From: Acidobacteriaceae bacterium TAA 166
Lineage (GTDB): Bacteria > Acidobacteriota > Terriglobia > Terriglobales > Acidobacteriaceae
Length of the DNA stretch: 64,000 nt
Assembly (NCBI GenBank): GCA_000421065.1
Contig: ATWD01000001.1
Span: 1,356,001 to 1,420,000 of the forward strand
Direction of reading: 5' to 3'
How positions within the stretch are numbered: position 1 is the stretch's first letter; each line of letters starts with the position of its first letter. The position numbers were made by a program, and so were the translations under genes. Below, in pieces: positions 25,390 to 35,339 of this stretch. The notes under the pieces are model-generated. The model saw only the letters and a program-made list of their open reading frames with translations, was not told the origin of the DNA and did not search any database.

Positions 25390-26268
25390 ATGATGCCGAT
25401 TCTGAAGGTTGTCCTACTTGCGATTGTGCAGGGCCTTGCGGAGCTTCTGCCTGTATCGAGCTCCGCCCACGTCGTCGTCGCCGAGAAGCTGATGGGGCTG
25501 GACCCTACGTCGCCGCAGATGACGCTGCTGCTGGTCATGCTGCACACCGGCACCATGTTCGCGGTGATCGCCTACTTCTGGAAGCAGTGGAAGAAGACGT
25601 ACTTTGCCAGCGCAGATATGTTCAAGCGGTTCGCGATCCGGGCAATCTGGGCAACGCTGCTGACGCTGGTGATCGGCGGAGTGCTGAAGACGGCGATCGA
25701 GAAGACGATGTTTCATGGGGCTCCGAAGGCGGAGATCGAGGAGCTGTTCGGCAGGCTCGACCTGGTGGCTCCGGCGCTGCTGGCCGCGGGGATTGTGATC
25801 CTGATCGCGGGGCTGCGCGAGAAGGAGCCGGTGAAGGAGCTCTACGGCAATAGCGTGACGATGGGACAGGCCGGGTGGATGGGAGCGGTGCAGGGGCTGT
25901 GCCTTCCCTTCCGCGGATTTTCGCGCTCGGGAGCGACGATCTCGACGGGGATGCTGAGCGGGGCGGGCAAGGAACGCGCGGAGAGGTTCAGCTTCGCGCT
26001 GGCGGTGATCCTGACGCCGCCGGTGGTTCTGCGCGAGGCGCTGCGGCTGATGAAGGCTTCGAAGGAGGCCGCTGCGAATGGGGTGCACATCGACCTGAGC
26101 GGCAGCGTGGCAACCAGTTTGATCGGGATGGTTCTGGCGTTCTTCGCCGGGCTGGTAGCGCTGAAGTGGCTGAGCTCGTGGCTGGAGTCGGGGCGTTGGT
26201 ACCTGTTCGGGATCTACTGCCTGGTGGCTTCGGGCGTGGTGTTTTATCTGCACCATCTGGGGTATTAA
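25390..26268 (+). CDS. uppP: undecaprenyl-diphosphatase
   Basis: Membrane phosphatase that recycles the undecaprenyl carrier for peptidoglycan and polysaccharide synthesis and gives bacitracin tolerance. The 292-residue protein has about eight membrane segments and both family motifs: QGLAELLPVSSSAH (residues 14-27, Ala where Thr is common) and GFSRSGATIS, with LPF just before. Two ATGs are adjacent at 25390. A bidirectional terminator lies downstream. Confidence 0.93.
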   Translation: MMPILKVVLLAIVQGLAELLPVSSSAHVVVAEKLMGLDPTSPQMTLLLVMLHTGTMFAVIAYFWKQWKKTYFASADMFKRFAIRAIWATLLTLVIGGVLKTAIEKTMFHGAPKAEIEELFGRLDLVAPALLAAGIVILIAGLREKEPVKELYGNSVTMGQAGWMGAVQGLCLPFRGFSRSGATISTGMLSGAGKERAERFSFALAVILTPPVVLREALRLMKASKEAAANGVHIDLSGSVATSLIGMVLAFFAGLVALKWLSSWLESGRWYLFGIYCLVASGVVFYLHHLGY

Positions 26269-26284
26269 GCAGGATCGACATAGG

Positions 26285-26359
26285 GGCTGCCGCAGGCTCA
26301 CTGCGCGTGGGCGGTCACTTTGTGACTGCCCCACGCAGTGGGCCCGGCCAGCAGGCCAT
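26285..26359. repeat. interspersed palindromic repeat, compact form (O)
   Basis: GGCTGCCGCAGGCTCACTGC, then GGTCACTTTGTGACTGCC and a type 2 end GGCCAGCAGGCCAT. One GTCAC hairpin is kept, but the central 100 bp is absent. It begins 16 bases after the uppP stop. Confidence 0.75.
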
Positions 26360-26376
26360 TCTTTAAATAAAGAAAA

Positions 26377-26402
26377 AGCTCACCTCACGGTGAGCTTTTT
26401 TG
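26377..26402. terminator. bidirectional intrinsic terminator
   Basis: AGCTCACC (26377-26384), loop TCAC, GGTGAGCT (26389-26396), followed by a T run and preceded by an A-rich run, so it can work on both strands. It sits between the converging ends of uppP and the DUF2383 gene. Confidence 0.9.
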
Positions 26403-26416
26403 TGTTGACGCTGCGG

Positions 26417-26881
26417 CTACTTTGAGGCGGTCTGGTCGCGCTGGCTCTTCACGTAATCGTGCGCGTCAAGGATGTGGGCCTGCTGCTCCCCGAGGATCTG
26501 ACGGACTGGCAGTGGGAGATCCTGTGCGAGGGCGTCTCCGTAGGCCTCCTTGACTGCGTCTTCGCCCTGTTCGGCGGTCTCGAGCAGGGTGTGATCTCCT
26601 CCACCGAGCTTGGATTTCAGATCGCCCCAGATGCGGGTGATGGTGCCGGCAGCGGTTCCGGACTCATCGACGTCATGCACGCCGTTCTGGTGGAGCACCT
26701 CTTCGAGGTCGCCACGGAACTGGGCGCGCTTGAGAGACTCGGCCAGAAAATAGCGCTTGAGGGTCTCGTCCTTCAGGTGGTCGCCGATCTCGGCGAAGCC
26801 CTTCTGGCTATCGACGAGGGTGCTGATTACAGACAGGAGTGCGCGGCGCATCTCGTTGCGCTTAGCGACATCGGTGGACAT
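26417..26881 (-). CDS. DUF2383/PA2169-type four-helix protein
   Basis: A 154-residue, helical, charged protein without signal or membrane segments. Patterns such as ALLSVISTLVDSQKGFAEI near the start, EVLHQNGVHDVDESGTAAGTITRIWGDLKS in the middle and ILDAHDYVKSQRD at the end fit the DUF2383 family, which resembles ferritin-like four-helix bundles and is often stress-linked. Function not established. AGAGGA lies 5 bases before ATG. Confidence 0.82.
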   Translation of the reverse strand: MSTDVAKRNEMRRALLSVISTLVDSQKGFAEIGDHLKDETLKRYFLAESLKRAQFRGDLEEVLHQNGVHDVDESGTAAGTITRIWGDLKSKLGGGDHTLLETAEQGEDAVKEAYGDALAQDLPLPVRQILGEQQAHILDAHDYVKSQRDQTASK

Positions 26882-27298
26882 GCTTTTCCTCTTTCAATTT
26901 TGAAATTACAGGACCAGTTCGCAGGGTCCGCCGGCTGTCCGCGATTCTCCTTCGCCGGCGGCAAGCAGGAGAAATCGCGAAAATCCCGCTCCCCTGCCAA
27001 CCGGATACTAAGGGCCGCCGAGAAATGCCCGGCGGTAAGTTGTAAGGATAGATGCGGGGTTCTCGCTATGGTTTGTACGGAGAACGCGGGGGAGTTGGAT
27101 TTCGGGACGCGACCGTTGTCATTCGGGTACCCGCTGCGGGTTTTTCGGTTTTCCTTCGCGTTGCCGAGTGGACGCTCTGGGATAATCAAAGCTGCTCTGG
27201 TGGTCTCGAAGCCTCTCCTGGCGAACTGGTGTGATCGATTGACCCGGCGAGACTCAGCGGCCGTCGGTGCGTGGAAGAGAGGCTCGCGCGAACCCCTG
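26882..27298. other. upstream region between DUF2383 gene and ftsK
   Basis: 417 bases with no convincing gene. The plus frame is open into ftsK but upstream of 26880 it is antisense to the DUF2383 gene. I note GATAAT at 27181-27186 (possible -10, with TTGCCG only 14 bases upstream) and a small ACCCGC/GCGGGT hairpin followed by TTTT near 27129-27145. Neither is strong evidence. Confidence 0.35.
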
Positions 27299-29950
27299 AT
27301 GAAGACGCTTCGACTGGTTTCGACCCCGACCCGCAACCGCCGCCTGAACGAGATCATCGGCTTGATCGTGCTGGTCACGGCCAGCCTGCTTCTGCTCGCG
27401 CTGGTGAGTTATACACCCGCCGATCGTTCCTTCAACACAGTAGGAGCCATCGCAACGGGACGCCCGGCGCAGAACTGGGCCGGGATCGCGGGAGCATATC
27501 TCTCGGACGCCCTGCTGCAGACGATTGGCGTGGCGGCATTCTTTCTTCCTCTGGTGCTGGGACGGCTGGGAATCTGCTGGATGATGTCGCGGCCCGCAGG
27601 ATCTCCGTTCGCCAAGGCGGTGGGATTGCTGATGTGGATCGCCTTCGGTCCGGCGGCGATTGCTCTGCTCCCTGGGCACATGCTGTGGCGCGGGGCGCTT
27701 CCGATAGAGGGAACCAGCGGACGTCTGCTGGCCGATATGCTGGTCGCCTACCTGAACCTTCCGGGAGCCTCGATTGTGCTGGCCCTGATGGTAGCGCTAT
27801 CGCTGTACCTAGCCACAACGTTCACCTTCAACACAGCGAGAGAGTGGACGACGACGCGCTTTGGATTTGCAGCCAGAATATGGGAGCGGTGGTCGACGTG
27901 GCGCGAGAGCCGCCGTGGAGCCGAGTTGGAAGAAGACTACGGAAGCAAGCGCGAGCGGGTGGAGCTGAAGGCCCGGCGCGAGAAGGAGCTGGCCGAGCGC
28001 AAAGCTCGTGAGGTTGAGGAGAAGCTGGCCCGGTCGCAGGCTAAGTCGAACTCGACGCTGCTGGGGAGCCTGTTTGGCTGGCTGAGCCGGCGAAAGAAGG
28101 TGGAGGCTGTGGCTCCGGGGCCGGGGGACACTGCCCTGCCCGAGGGTTCGGTATGGGAGACGATGCCGCGGACGCTGGTCGATGCTCCTCCGGTGACGCC
28201 GATTGGAACTGCGGCAGCCGCTGCTGCGCCGTATGCCGAGGCCCTGGCGAAGGCGGCAACTCCGATGCGCGCCATCGACGATGTGTCGAACTTCGCGGAC
28301 GATCGCCACGAGACGCCGGACTTCCTGCGTGAGGCTGAGGCTCCAGCGCCTGCCCGGGCTGCGGCAGCACCGCTGCGGATGGAGAAGAGGCCGGAGGAGC
28401 CGGTGGCGGCCACCGAAGGTGGAATCTCCTTCGGCAGACGCGCGGATGCGGATATCAAGTCGGTCGCAATCACTCCCAAGAACGTGCGCGGGTATAAGCT
28501 GCCGCCGTCTTCGCTGCTCTATCGCAGCGAGGATCAGACGATTGTGCGCGAGGATGCGTTGCGGGAAGAGGCGCGGATTCTGGTGGAGAAGTGCGCGGAG
28601 TTCGATGTGGACGGGCAGGTGACGCACATCAACCCGGGGCCAGTGGTGACGACCTTCGAGTTCAAGCCGGACGCGGGCGTGAAGTACTCGCGCGTGACCG
28701 GGCTGGCCGACGACCTGTGCCTGGCCATGGCCGCCGAGAGCATCCTGATCGAGCGCATGGCGGGCAAATCGACGGTGGGGATCCAGGTTCCGAACTCCAA
28801 GCGGGAGACGATCTGGCTGCGCGATGTGGTGGAGTGCGAGAGCTTCGCGCAGTCGAAGTCGCGGCTGCCGATCGCGCTGGGTAAGGACATCAACGGGCGC
28901 ATCGTGACAGGCGACCTGGCGGCGATGCCGCATGTGCTGATCGCGGGCTCTACGGGTTCGGGTAAGTCGGTCGCGATCAACGCGATGATCATGAGCGTGC
29001 TGTTCAAGTCGACGCCGGAGCAGGTGAGGATGATCCTGGTCGATCCGAAGCGCGTGGAACTGGGCATGTACGAGGGCATTCCGCACCTGTTTACGCCGAT
29101 CATCACCGAGGCGAAGCTGGCTGCGAACGCCTTGCGCAACGCCGTGCGCGAGATGGAGCGCCGATTGAAGCTGCTGGCGGCGAATCACGTGCGCAACATC
29201 GATCAGTTCAACAAGCTGTTCGACAGCGGCAGCGGACACCTGTTCGAGGACGTGAACCAGGAGCCTCTGCCCTACATCATGATCATCATCGACGAGCTGG
29301 CGGACCTGATGATGCTCGACCGGGCCAACGTGGAAGAGGCGATCACGCGGCTGGCGCAGATGGCGCGCGCGGTCGGGATCCACCTGGTGCTGGCGACGCA
29401 GAGGCCCTCGGTGGATGTGATCACCGGCCTGATCAAGGCGAACGTTCCGACGCGCATGAGCTTCCGTTTGGCGACGAAGGTGGACTCGCGCACGATCATC
29501 GACTCGAACGGAGCGGAGAGCCTGCTGGGACGCGGCGATATGCTCTACCTGCCACCGGGGACGAGCCGGGTGCAGCGTGTGCATGCTCCGTTTGTGACCG
29601 AGAAGGAGATCTCCGCGGTCACGGAGTTCTGGAAGGCGCAGGGCGAGGCCGAGTACGCCGAGGGCTTCCTGGAGGGACCGAAGGACGAAGCCGGGCGCGA
29701 TCTGGATGGAGCTTCGGACGGCGAGGCGGACGACCCGATGTACGACGATGCGGTGCGGCTGGTGTTCGAGTTCGGCAAGGCTTCGACGTCGCTGCTGCAG
29801 CGGCGTCTGCGCATCGGGTATGGCCGGGCGGCGCACCTGATCGACATGATGTACAACGATGGCCTGGTGGGTCCGGCGGATGGATCGAAGCCGCGGGAGC
29901 TGCTGAAGTCGGCGAACTGGATCAATGAGGTGGATACGGCGGTACGGTAA
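27299..29950 (+). CDS. ftsK: DNA translocase FtsK
   Basis: Septal DNA pump for chromosome segregation at division. The 883-residue protein has an N-terminal membrane domain (four or five segments in residues 18-185), a charged coiled-coil and Ala/Pro-rich linker (about 190-390), the motor domain with Walker A GSTGSGKS near 549 and Walker B IIIDELADLM near 661, and a C-terminal winged-helix gamma domain (about 810-870: LLQRRLRIGYGRAAHLIDMM) that binds KOPS sites. ATG 27299 is chosen because the upstream frame becomes antisense to another gene. Weak GAGAGG upstream. Confidence 0.95.
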   Translation: MKTLRLVSTPTRNRRLNEIIGLIVLVTASLLLLALVSYTPADRSFNTVGAIATGRPAQNWAGIAGAYLSDALLQTIGVAAFFLPLVLGRLGICWMMSRPAGSPFAKAVGLLMWIAFGPAAIALLPGHMLWRGALPIEGTSGRLLADMLVAYLNLPGASIVLALMVALSLYLATTFTFNTAREWTTTRFGFAARIWERWSTWRESRRGAELEEDYGSKRERVELKARREKELAERKAREVEEKLARSQAKSNSTLLGSLFGWLSRRKKVEAVAPGPGDTALPEGSVWETMPRTLVDAPPVTPIGTAAAAAAPYAEALAKAATPMRAIDDVSNFADDRHETPDFLREAEAPAPARAAAAPLRMEKRPEEPVAATEGGISFGRRADADIKSVAITPKNVRGYKLPPSSLLYRSEDQTIVREDALREEARILVEKCAEFDVDGQVTHINPGPVVTTFEFKPDAGVKYSRVTGLADDLCLAMAAESILIERMAGKSTVGIQVPNSKRETIWLRDVVECESFAQSKSRLPIALGKDINGRIVTGDLAAMPHVLIAGSTGSGKSVAINAMIMSVLFKSTPEQVRMILVDPKRVELGMYEGIPHLFTPIITEAKLAANALRNAVREMERRLKLLAANHVRNIDQFNKLFDSGSGHLFEDVNQEPLPYIMIIIDELADLMMLDRANVEEAITRLAQMARAVGIHLVLATQRPSVDVITGLIKANVPTRMSFRLATKVDSRTIIDSNGAESLLGRGDMLYLPPGTSRVQRVHAPFVTEKEISAVTEFWKAQGEAEYAEGFLEGPKDEAGRDLDGASDGEADDPMYDDAVRLVFEFGKASTSLLQRRLRIGYGRAAHLIDMMYNDGLVGPADGSKPRELLKSANWINEVDTAVR

Positions 29951-29957
29951 AAGAGCT

Positions 29958-30146
29958 GCGCTGCCGCGCGGGCCCACTGCGCGTGGAGCGGTCACTTCGT
30001 GACGCATATTGGGCCTTTGGCGTGGGGCTCCCGTTGGTCGCTTGCGAAGATTCTCACGCCGAACCGAAGGGGAGGCCTATCCCGAAGGCGGTATACACGT
30101 CACGAAGTGACCGCCCCACGCGCAGTGGGCCCGGCCGGCAGACCAT
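29958..30146. repeat. interspersed palindromic repeat, full copy (P)
   Basis: Type 1 end 7 bases after the ftsK stop; type 2 end CCGGCCGGCAGACCAT 14 bases from the stop of the converging DUF3999 gene. 189 bp with intact GGTCACTTCGTGACGC arms. Confidence 0.9.
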
Positions 30147-30160
30147 TCTCTTTTTTTCTT

Positions 30161-31459
30161 CTATCTTGGCAGGTGTCTTGACGAGCGGATGGCAACCACG
30201 GCAAGGATGCAGACGACGCCGAGGAAGGCGACCCAGATGACCTCGGGGTGCCGCTCGGTGAAGGCCCGGGTGTCGGGGCGTGGAGTGTAGACGGGATTCT
30301 TTTGTTCAGGTCCTACACGGGCGACAGGAATCTGGTTGGTGAGCGAGACGGTTCGAGCAAAGTCGTAGATGGGCGACGGCAGCGTGGGTTCACCGTAAAA
30401 GAGAGTCAACGGAGCAGTCGAAGGCGCGTCGAAGCAGAGGCGTCGCTGGCGCATCTCGAGCAACACGGCGGCGATGGGCAGGGGCTGGTCGTCGCCGTTG
30501 TCGACGGTGATCTCGACCTCGGCTGCGCTCTGGAGGTTTGAGCCGAGAGTGGCAGGGATGCTGAGACGCTGCTGATCGATCTCGCGGCCTGATTGGGCGA
30601 GGTGAACGCGGAAGATGCTGCCGGAGACGGTCTCGCCGGCGGCGTTCGTCGTGTCGGCGGGATGGTCGCTGATCGCGACGTCTCGGGTGAAGTTTCCCCT
30701 GAACTGTGGAGAGAGGACGAAGGTGACGCGCTCGACCGGGACGCGCTCGGGAAGCGGAAAGCGAGCTACGGTCTGGCGGCCGCGCTGGGTGAGGGTGCGG
30801 GTCTCGGAGGCAAGGGTGTAGACGCTCTGGGCCTCGCGGCTGGGAGGCACGGAGGCTCCGAGCACCATCTGGGGGTTGGGATCGAAGCGGCGGGTTCCGG
30901 GTGCGGCGGAGGCGATGAGATCGATGTGGAGGAAGGGGAAGCTGGACTCCTGCAGGGGGAGCGTGGAGCTGCGGGAGAGGTGCTGCGAGGTGAGGTCGAA
31001 GAGGGTGAACTCGCCGAGGCGGGTGCCGCCAGGATTCGAAGCTCCGCTCTCACCGGTCGCGTCGATGCCGGTGACGGTGGCGGAGGCGATGTAGTCCTGA
31101 CCGGCGAGCGAGAGCACGACGTCAGTGTAGGGACGGCGGGGCATGGCGAGGTCGAAGCTGAGGACGCCGTTACGAAGACCGAGGTTGAGGACGCGCGCGG
31201 GCTCGGCGTCGGGCTGAATGGGCTCGCTGAGGGTGACGGCGTAGGGGATCTCGCGCGCCTGTGCGGTCTGGGGGAATAGGCGGAGGTCTTTGAGCGAGGC
31301 TCCGGAGTGGGCGAAGACATCCGCGTCGAGCACGGCGCAGTTGAGGCCCGGCGCGGTGGGGACGATGGAGCGTTGATAGAGGAAGTAGGCGCGTTCGGCG
31401 GTGTTCGACGGTGCGGCGGCCTGCCAGAAGAAGAGGAGCAGCAGAGGCAATGCCTTCAC
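30161..31459 (-). CDS. DUF3999 family protein
   Basis: A 432-residue protein with a signal peptide (LPLLLLFFWQAAAPS), a long beta-rich periplasmic part and one C-terminal membrane segment (WVAFLGVVCILAVVAI). Repeating jelly-roll-like stretches and the pairing with a DUF2339 gene identify the family; the biochemical role is unknown. ATG overlaps the stop of the DUF2339 gene by 4 bases (ATGA), so the two are translationally coupled and probably form one envelope complex. Confidence 0.8.
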   Translation of the reverse strand: MKALPLLLLFFWQAAAPSNTAERAYFLYQRSIVPTAPGLNCAVLDADVFAHSGASLKDLRLFPQTAQAREIPYAVTLSEPIQPDAEPARVLNLGLRNGVLSFDLAMPRRPYTDVVLSLAGQDYIASATVTGIDATGESGASNPGGTRLGEFTLFDLTSQHLSRSSTLPLQESSFPFLHIDLIASAAPGTRRFDPNPQMVLGASVPPSREAQSVYTLASETRTLTQRGRQTVARFPLPERVPVERVTFVLSPQFRGNFTRDVAISDHPADTTNAAGETVSGSIFRVHLAQSGREIDQQRLSIPATLGSNLQSAAEVEITVDNGDDQPLPIAAVLLEMRQRRLCFDAPSTAPLTLFYGEPTLPSPIYDFARTVSLTNQIPVARVGPEQKNPVYTPRPDTRAFTERHPEVIWVAFLGVVCILAVVAIRSSRHLPR

Positions 31460-33636
31460 CGATTGCCTCCTGCGGGGTCCTCGGGATTCGTTGGCGATGC
31501 GGGCTTCTTGTCGGGCTTATCGCGGAGGGCGAGCCAGTCTCGCTGATAGGCAAAGCTGACGGTCATCAGGAGGGCTCCCAGGCCGAGGAAGCTGACGACG
31601 CGGTAGCCCTGGCTGAGGTTGCGCATGTCGTAGAGGAAGGTCTTGCCGATGGTGAAGACGAGCAGGAGGAGGGCCTGCCAGCGGATGAATGCGGTGCGCC
31701 GCCAGAAGCCGATGGAGAGGAGGGCCGCTCCATAGAGCATAAGGAAGGCGGAGACGGCGAGTGCTCGCTGGAGCTCGGATTCGGGGTTCCCGACGGAAGG
31801 CCAGAGTGCATTTACCTCGCGGACTCCGGTGAGGACGGCGATGAGGTTGATGGCGATGACGGAGCAGCCGGAGAGCTGGGCCCAGAGAAGCGTGGCGTGA
31901 TCTTCGACGGCGATGCGAAGGGCCCACCACGCCGCCGACGCGAGCAGAAGCAGGCCGATGAGGGCCATGGCGAAGTCAGCATTGGCGAAGGGAGGATGCG
32001 GCAGGGGGGCGGAGGTGACGATCTCGCGAAGGCTGAGCAGGACGGCGACGAGGTCGATCGCGACGACGGAGAGGAAGGCGAACTGGGTCCAGGCGGGCCA
32101 GGAGGGTTCGTCTAGGTGCCGGGTGCGCAGGGCGAGCCATGCGGACGAGGCGAAGGCTGCGGCCGCGACGAGCGCGGTGCCGAGCGAATGATTGAAAAAC
32201 GAGGTCGCGTCGCCAGAGCCGAACCAGAACGGCATGGCGATGAGGCCGCCGAGGCCGAGGACGAGCGATGCTCCGGAGAGCCAACGCAGGACGTTGGCGG
32301 AGCCGAGCGTGGAGTTCGCCGGGACGGCCGCATTGTTCGCAGGGGCAGCCATATTGTTGCGTGAGGCGCGGGCGGAGACCCAGAGCAGGGCCACGCCTTC
32401 GATGAGCCAGGCCGCGGTGATCCAGTGGCCGCTGGCCTTGAGCGGGATTGCGATGGTGAGGAAGACGACCGCGAGCGAGAGGTGTATGGCGGCGGGGACG
32501 GGTCTCTGCCGCAAGCGGGTAAGCCCGAGGTAGGCCGCGGAGAGGATCAGCATCAGCCAGGGAAGGAACCAGTGGCGGTCGGAGTCCTGCATGACGGAGT
32601 ACAGGGCGAGCGAGATGAAGGCGGCGTTGCCGAGGGGGAGCAGGATCTCCGGGGTGAAGCGGGTGAGGAAGCTCAGGAGGCCGCTGCGGCTGGGCTGGTC
32701 GGGATCTGTGGCGCCAGGCGAGACGAACGCCGTCTCCTCGGGAGAGACGCCGAGTGAGGGGCTGACGAAGACGGCGAAGAAGAGGATCAGGAAGACGGTG
32801 GTGATCGCGAAGGCGGGCTCGTGGTAGTTGCCGATATACCAGGAGAGGAAGTAGAGGACGGTGGCGGGGAAGGCTCCCAGAAGCAGGCGCGGCCAGTTCC
32901 TGATGCGGACGAGCGCGGCGGAGGCGGCGTCGATGGCGAGCAGGTAGGTGAAGAGGAAGACCTCGTGGTCTCCTCCGGCCGAGAGCAGAAGAGGCGTCGC
33001 CAGGCTTCCGGCGAGAGCGTAGGCGGCGAGCAGCTCGGCGTTCTGGGACCACGCCATGAAGGCGTTCCAGGCCGTCACCAGGATCATCCCGATCAGCGCC
33101 GCCGGAGCGGGAAGAAGGTGATAGAGCTGGTAGGAGGCCCAGAGCGAGAGGTAGAGCACGCCGGTACCGATGGCCTTGAGCGAGTAGGAGAACGCCGGAA
33201 ATCCCTTGCCGCGGAAGCGCTCGGACCAGAGGATGAGGCCTGCTCCCGCGATGAGTCCGATGAGGACGCGACCTACGGGGCCGATCCACTGGTTGTCGAT
33301 GGCGAGCTTGAGGAACCAGGTGGAGCCGATGAGAAGCGCGATGATTCCGATGCGGTTGAAGACCTGCGCTCCGAGACGATTTTCGAGCGAGGGACGCGCC
33401 GGAACAGCGGACGGAGGATGCGAAGGAGGCGACTCCGAGGTCTGCGCGGAGACGAGAGGTGGCTTCGGTGGGGGAGCCGGGGGGGGAGCCGCAGCTTGTG
33501 CCGGCTGCGAGCCTCGCAGAAGGACCAGCTCTCGCTCAAGCGTGTCGACGCGCGCGGAGAGACGGCGCAGCTCGATGGCCACCGAGGACTCCTGGTTCGG
33601 CTGCGGCTCGGGGCGCTCCTCGGATCCCATGACCAT
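31456..33636 (-). CDS. DUF2339 multi-spanning membrane protein
   Basis: A 726-residue protein: a coiled-coil near residues 14-42 (ELRRLSARVDTLERELVLLR), an Ala/Pro-rich linker, then roughly 20 membrane segments. The entry GAQVFNRIGIIALLIGSTWFLKLAIDNQWIGP is typical of DUF2339. Function unknown; the family is usually next to DUF3999, as here. ATG 33636 (or 33630) is preferred over the open frame up to 33780, which has no ribosome site; GAGGAA lies 13 bases upstream of 33636. Confidence 0.8.
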   Translation of the reverse strand: MVMGSEERPEPQPNQESSVAIELRRLSARVDTLERELVLLRGSQPAQAAAPPPAPPPKPPLVSAQTSESPPSHPPSAVPARPSLENRLGAQVFNRIGIIALLIGSTWFLKLAIDNQWIGPVGRVLIGLIAGAGLILWSERFRGKGFPAFSYSLKAIGTGVLYLSLWASYQLYHLLPAPAALIGMILVTAWNAFMAWSQNAELLAAYALAGSLATPLLLSAGGDHEVFLFTYLLAIDAASAALVRIRNWPRLLLGAFPATVLYFLSWYIGNYHEPAFAITTVFLILFFAVFVSPSLGVSPEETAFVSPGATDPDQPSRSGLLSFLTRFTPEILLPLGNAAFISLALYSVMQDSDRHWFLPWLMLILSAAYLGLTRLRQRPVPAAIHLSLAVVFLTIAIPLKASGHWITAAWLIEGVALLWVSARASRNNMAAPANNAAVPANSTLGSANVLRWLSGASLVLGLGGLIAMPFWFGSGDATSFFNHSLGTALVAAAAFASSAWLALRTRHLDEPSWPAWTQFAFLSVVAIDLVAVLLSLREIVTSAPLPHPPFANADFAMALIGLLLLASAAWWALRIAVEDHATLLWAQLSGCSVIAINLIAVLTGVREVNALWPSVGNPESELQRALAVSAFLMLYGAALLSIGFWRRTAFIRWQALLLLVFTIGKTFLYDMRNLSQGYRVVSFLGLGALLMTVSFAYQRDWLALRDKPDKKPASPTNPEDPAGGNR

Positions 33637-33810
33637 TACTTTAGAGCAATTCCTCGATGACGTGACATGGACGAAATTGTTCCATGTCGTTTCGTTTGCG
33701 GGAGAACAACGTGGAATAGCTTTCCAGATGCCGTACCCCATCAGAGAAATTGCCGAACGTTTCGCCGGCGCCCGTGACATGAAAAAGCTTGACTTTGATA
33801 CTCTTCGGGC

Positions 33811-34578
33811 ATGCCTCCTCCCCGGCTGCAGAGAATCCTTGTCGTGGACGATGATGAGTTAAGCCGAGCGTTGCTCGAGCTGCTGCTCACGCGCAAAGGA
33901 TATTGCGTGGAGATGGCGGAGTCCGGCGCGGCGGCGCTGGCTTATCTCCGTCAGGAAGACCAACCCGCTCCGGACGCGGTGCTGACCGACATGCAGATGC
34001 CGGGGATCTCGGGCTCGCAGCTTGCGAGGAAGCTGCGAGCTGTATGCGGCGACCGCGCCCGCATCCTGGCCATCAGCGGAAGCGAGGTGCGGACGGAGCT
34101 GCTTGCCGGATTCGACGGGTTTCTGCATAAGCCGTTCGACATGGATGAGCTGGTCGCGATGCTTGCGGGAGAGGAGCCGGCGGCGGGATCCGACGGGCCG
34201 GCCAAGGCGATTCTCGATGAATCGGTGTATAAGCAGCTAAGTGCCTCGATGGCAGGCGAGAGGATGGGATCGCTCTATGCGTTGTGCCTGGAAGATACCC
34301 GCAAACGCATCGACCGGATGCGTTCCGCTGCGAATCGTGGCGATGCCACGGAGTGGCGCAGACAGGCGCATACGATCAAGGGGAGCAGTGGAATGGTGGG
34401 AGCCCTGGAGCTCCAGACCCTGGCTGCTTCTCTCGAGGCCGGAGGGATGAAGCAGGATCCGGTCTCCGAGATTGAAAAGTTGTTCGCCTTCTGTAAACGA
34501 CTCGAGAGTATTCTGGTGCAACGCAATGTGCTGGCATCAACACCATCATCGCCAAGAGGAGAAGGAGGCGACGCATGA
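33811..34578 (+). CDS. response regulator with C-terminal HPt domain
   Basis: A 255-residue phosphorelay protein. REC domain at 8-120 with the acidic pair VVDDD, phosphoacceptor Asp60 in LTDMQMPG and Lys107 in HKPFD. HPt domain at about 140-235 with phospho-His187 in AHTIKGSSGMVGA. It can thus pass phosphate between REC and HPt or act on a partner. The stop overlaps the start of the NarL-type regulator (ATGA), so the two act in one relay. No histidine kinase gene is nearby. Confidence 0.88.
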   Translation: MPPPRLQRILVVDDDELSRALLELLLTRKGYCVEMAESGAAALAYLRQEDQPAPDAVLTDMQMPGISGSQLARKLRAVCGDRARILAISGSEVRTELLAGFDGFLHKPFDMDELVAMLAGEEPAAGSDGPAKAILDESVYKQLSASMAGERMGSLYALCLEDTRKRIDRMRSAANRGDATEWRRQAHTIKGSSGMVGALELQTLAASLEAGGMKQDPVSEIEKLFAFCKRLESILVQRNVLASTPSSPRGEGGDA

Positions 34579-35285
34579 AGGAAGCCGTAAGAAAGAATCC
34601 GGCCAAGACAACTTCCGCTTCAGCCCCGCTGGTTCGTATCGTGGTCGCGGATGACCATCCGGTGGTCCGCTTCGGCGTTCGCAACATGCTTGAGAACGAG
34701 CCTGGATTCGAGATCGTCGGAGAGGCGGAGGACGGCGATGTTGCGATCACCGAGACACTGGAGCTCGAGCCCGATGTGCTTCTGCTGGATGTGCTGATGC
34801 CTCGGTTACCCGGCCTGGAGGCCATGCGGGCCATCATGGACCGCTCGCCGCGAGTGAAGATCATTCTGCTGACCAGCACCATCTCGACGCAGGAGATTAT
34901 CGAGGCGCTGCAGATCGGCGCCCGCGGAATCGTCCTCAAGGACTCGGTCGCCGAAGATCTATCACAGGCGATGCGGGCGGTGCTGTCGGGCGACTACTGG
35001 ATCGGCGGAGAGCGGGTGATGAACCTGGTGACCGCACTCAACAACCTGATGAAGGAGGCTGCCCCGGCCCCGGAGAAGACCTACGGGCTGACGCCACGCG
35101 AGCTCGAGGTGGTTACCTGCATCGTGGAAGGCTGCAGCAACAAGGACGTCGCCAAGCAGTTCACGATCAGCGAGGAGACGGTGAAGCGGCATCTCTCGAA
35201 CATCTTCGACAAGACCGGGGTTTCGACGAGACTGGAGCTGGCTCTGTTTGCGATTGCGCATAAGCTGGTCTCGCTCGGGCTATGA
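34575..35285 (+). CDS. NarL/LuxR-type response regulator
   Basis: A 236-residue DNA-binding regulator: REC domain at 20-140 with VVADDHP and Asp72 in LLLDVLMPRLPG, then a LuxR-type helix-turn-helix at about 170-232 (LTPRELEVVTCIVEGCSNKDV; EETVKRHLSNIFDKTG). Coupled to the preceding REC-HPt gene by a 4-base overlap. Target genes are not evident. Confidence 0.92.
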   Translation: MKEAVRKNPAKTTSASAPLVRIVVADDHPVVRFGVRNMLENEPGFEIVGEAEDGDVAITETLELEPDVLLLDVLMPRLPGLEAMRAIMDRSPRVKIILLTSTISTQEIIEALQIGARGIVLKDSVAEDLSQAMRAVLSGDYWIGGERVMNLVTALNNLMKEAAPAPEKTYGLTPRELEVVTCIVEGCSNKDVAKQFTISEETVKRHLSNIFDKTGVSTRLELALFAIAHKLVSLGL

Positions 35286-35339
35286 GGTCCGGCTTCGGCG
35301 TTCACGAGCTCCCGGCTCCAGCTTCAGTAAGATAGAAGC

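Noticed and set aside
26459..27298. Upstream extension of the ftsK frame
   Set aside because: The first part is antisense to the DUF2383 gene and contains no FtsK similarity; the membrane domain begins just after ATG 27299.
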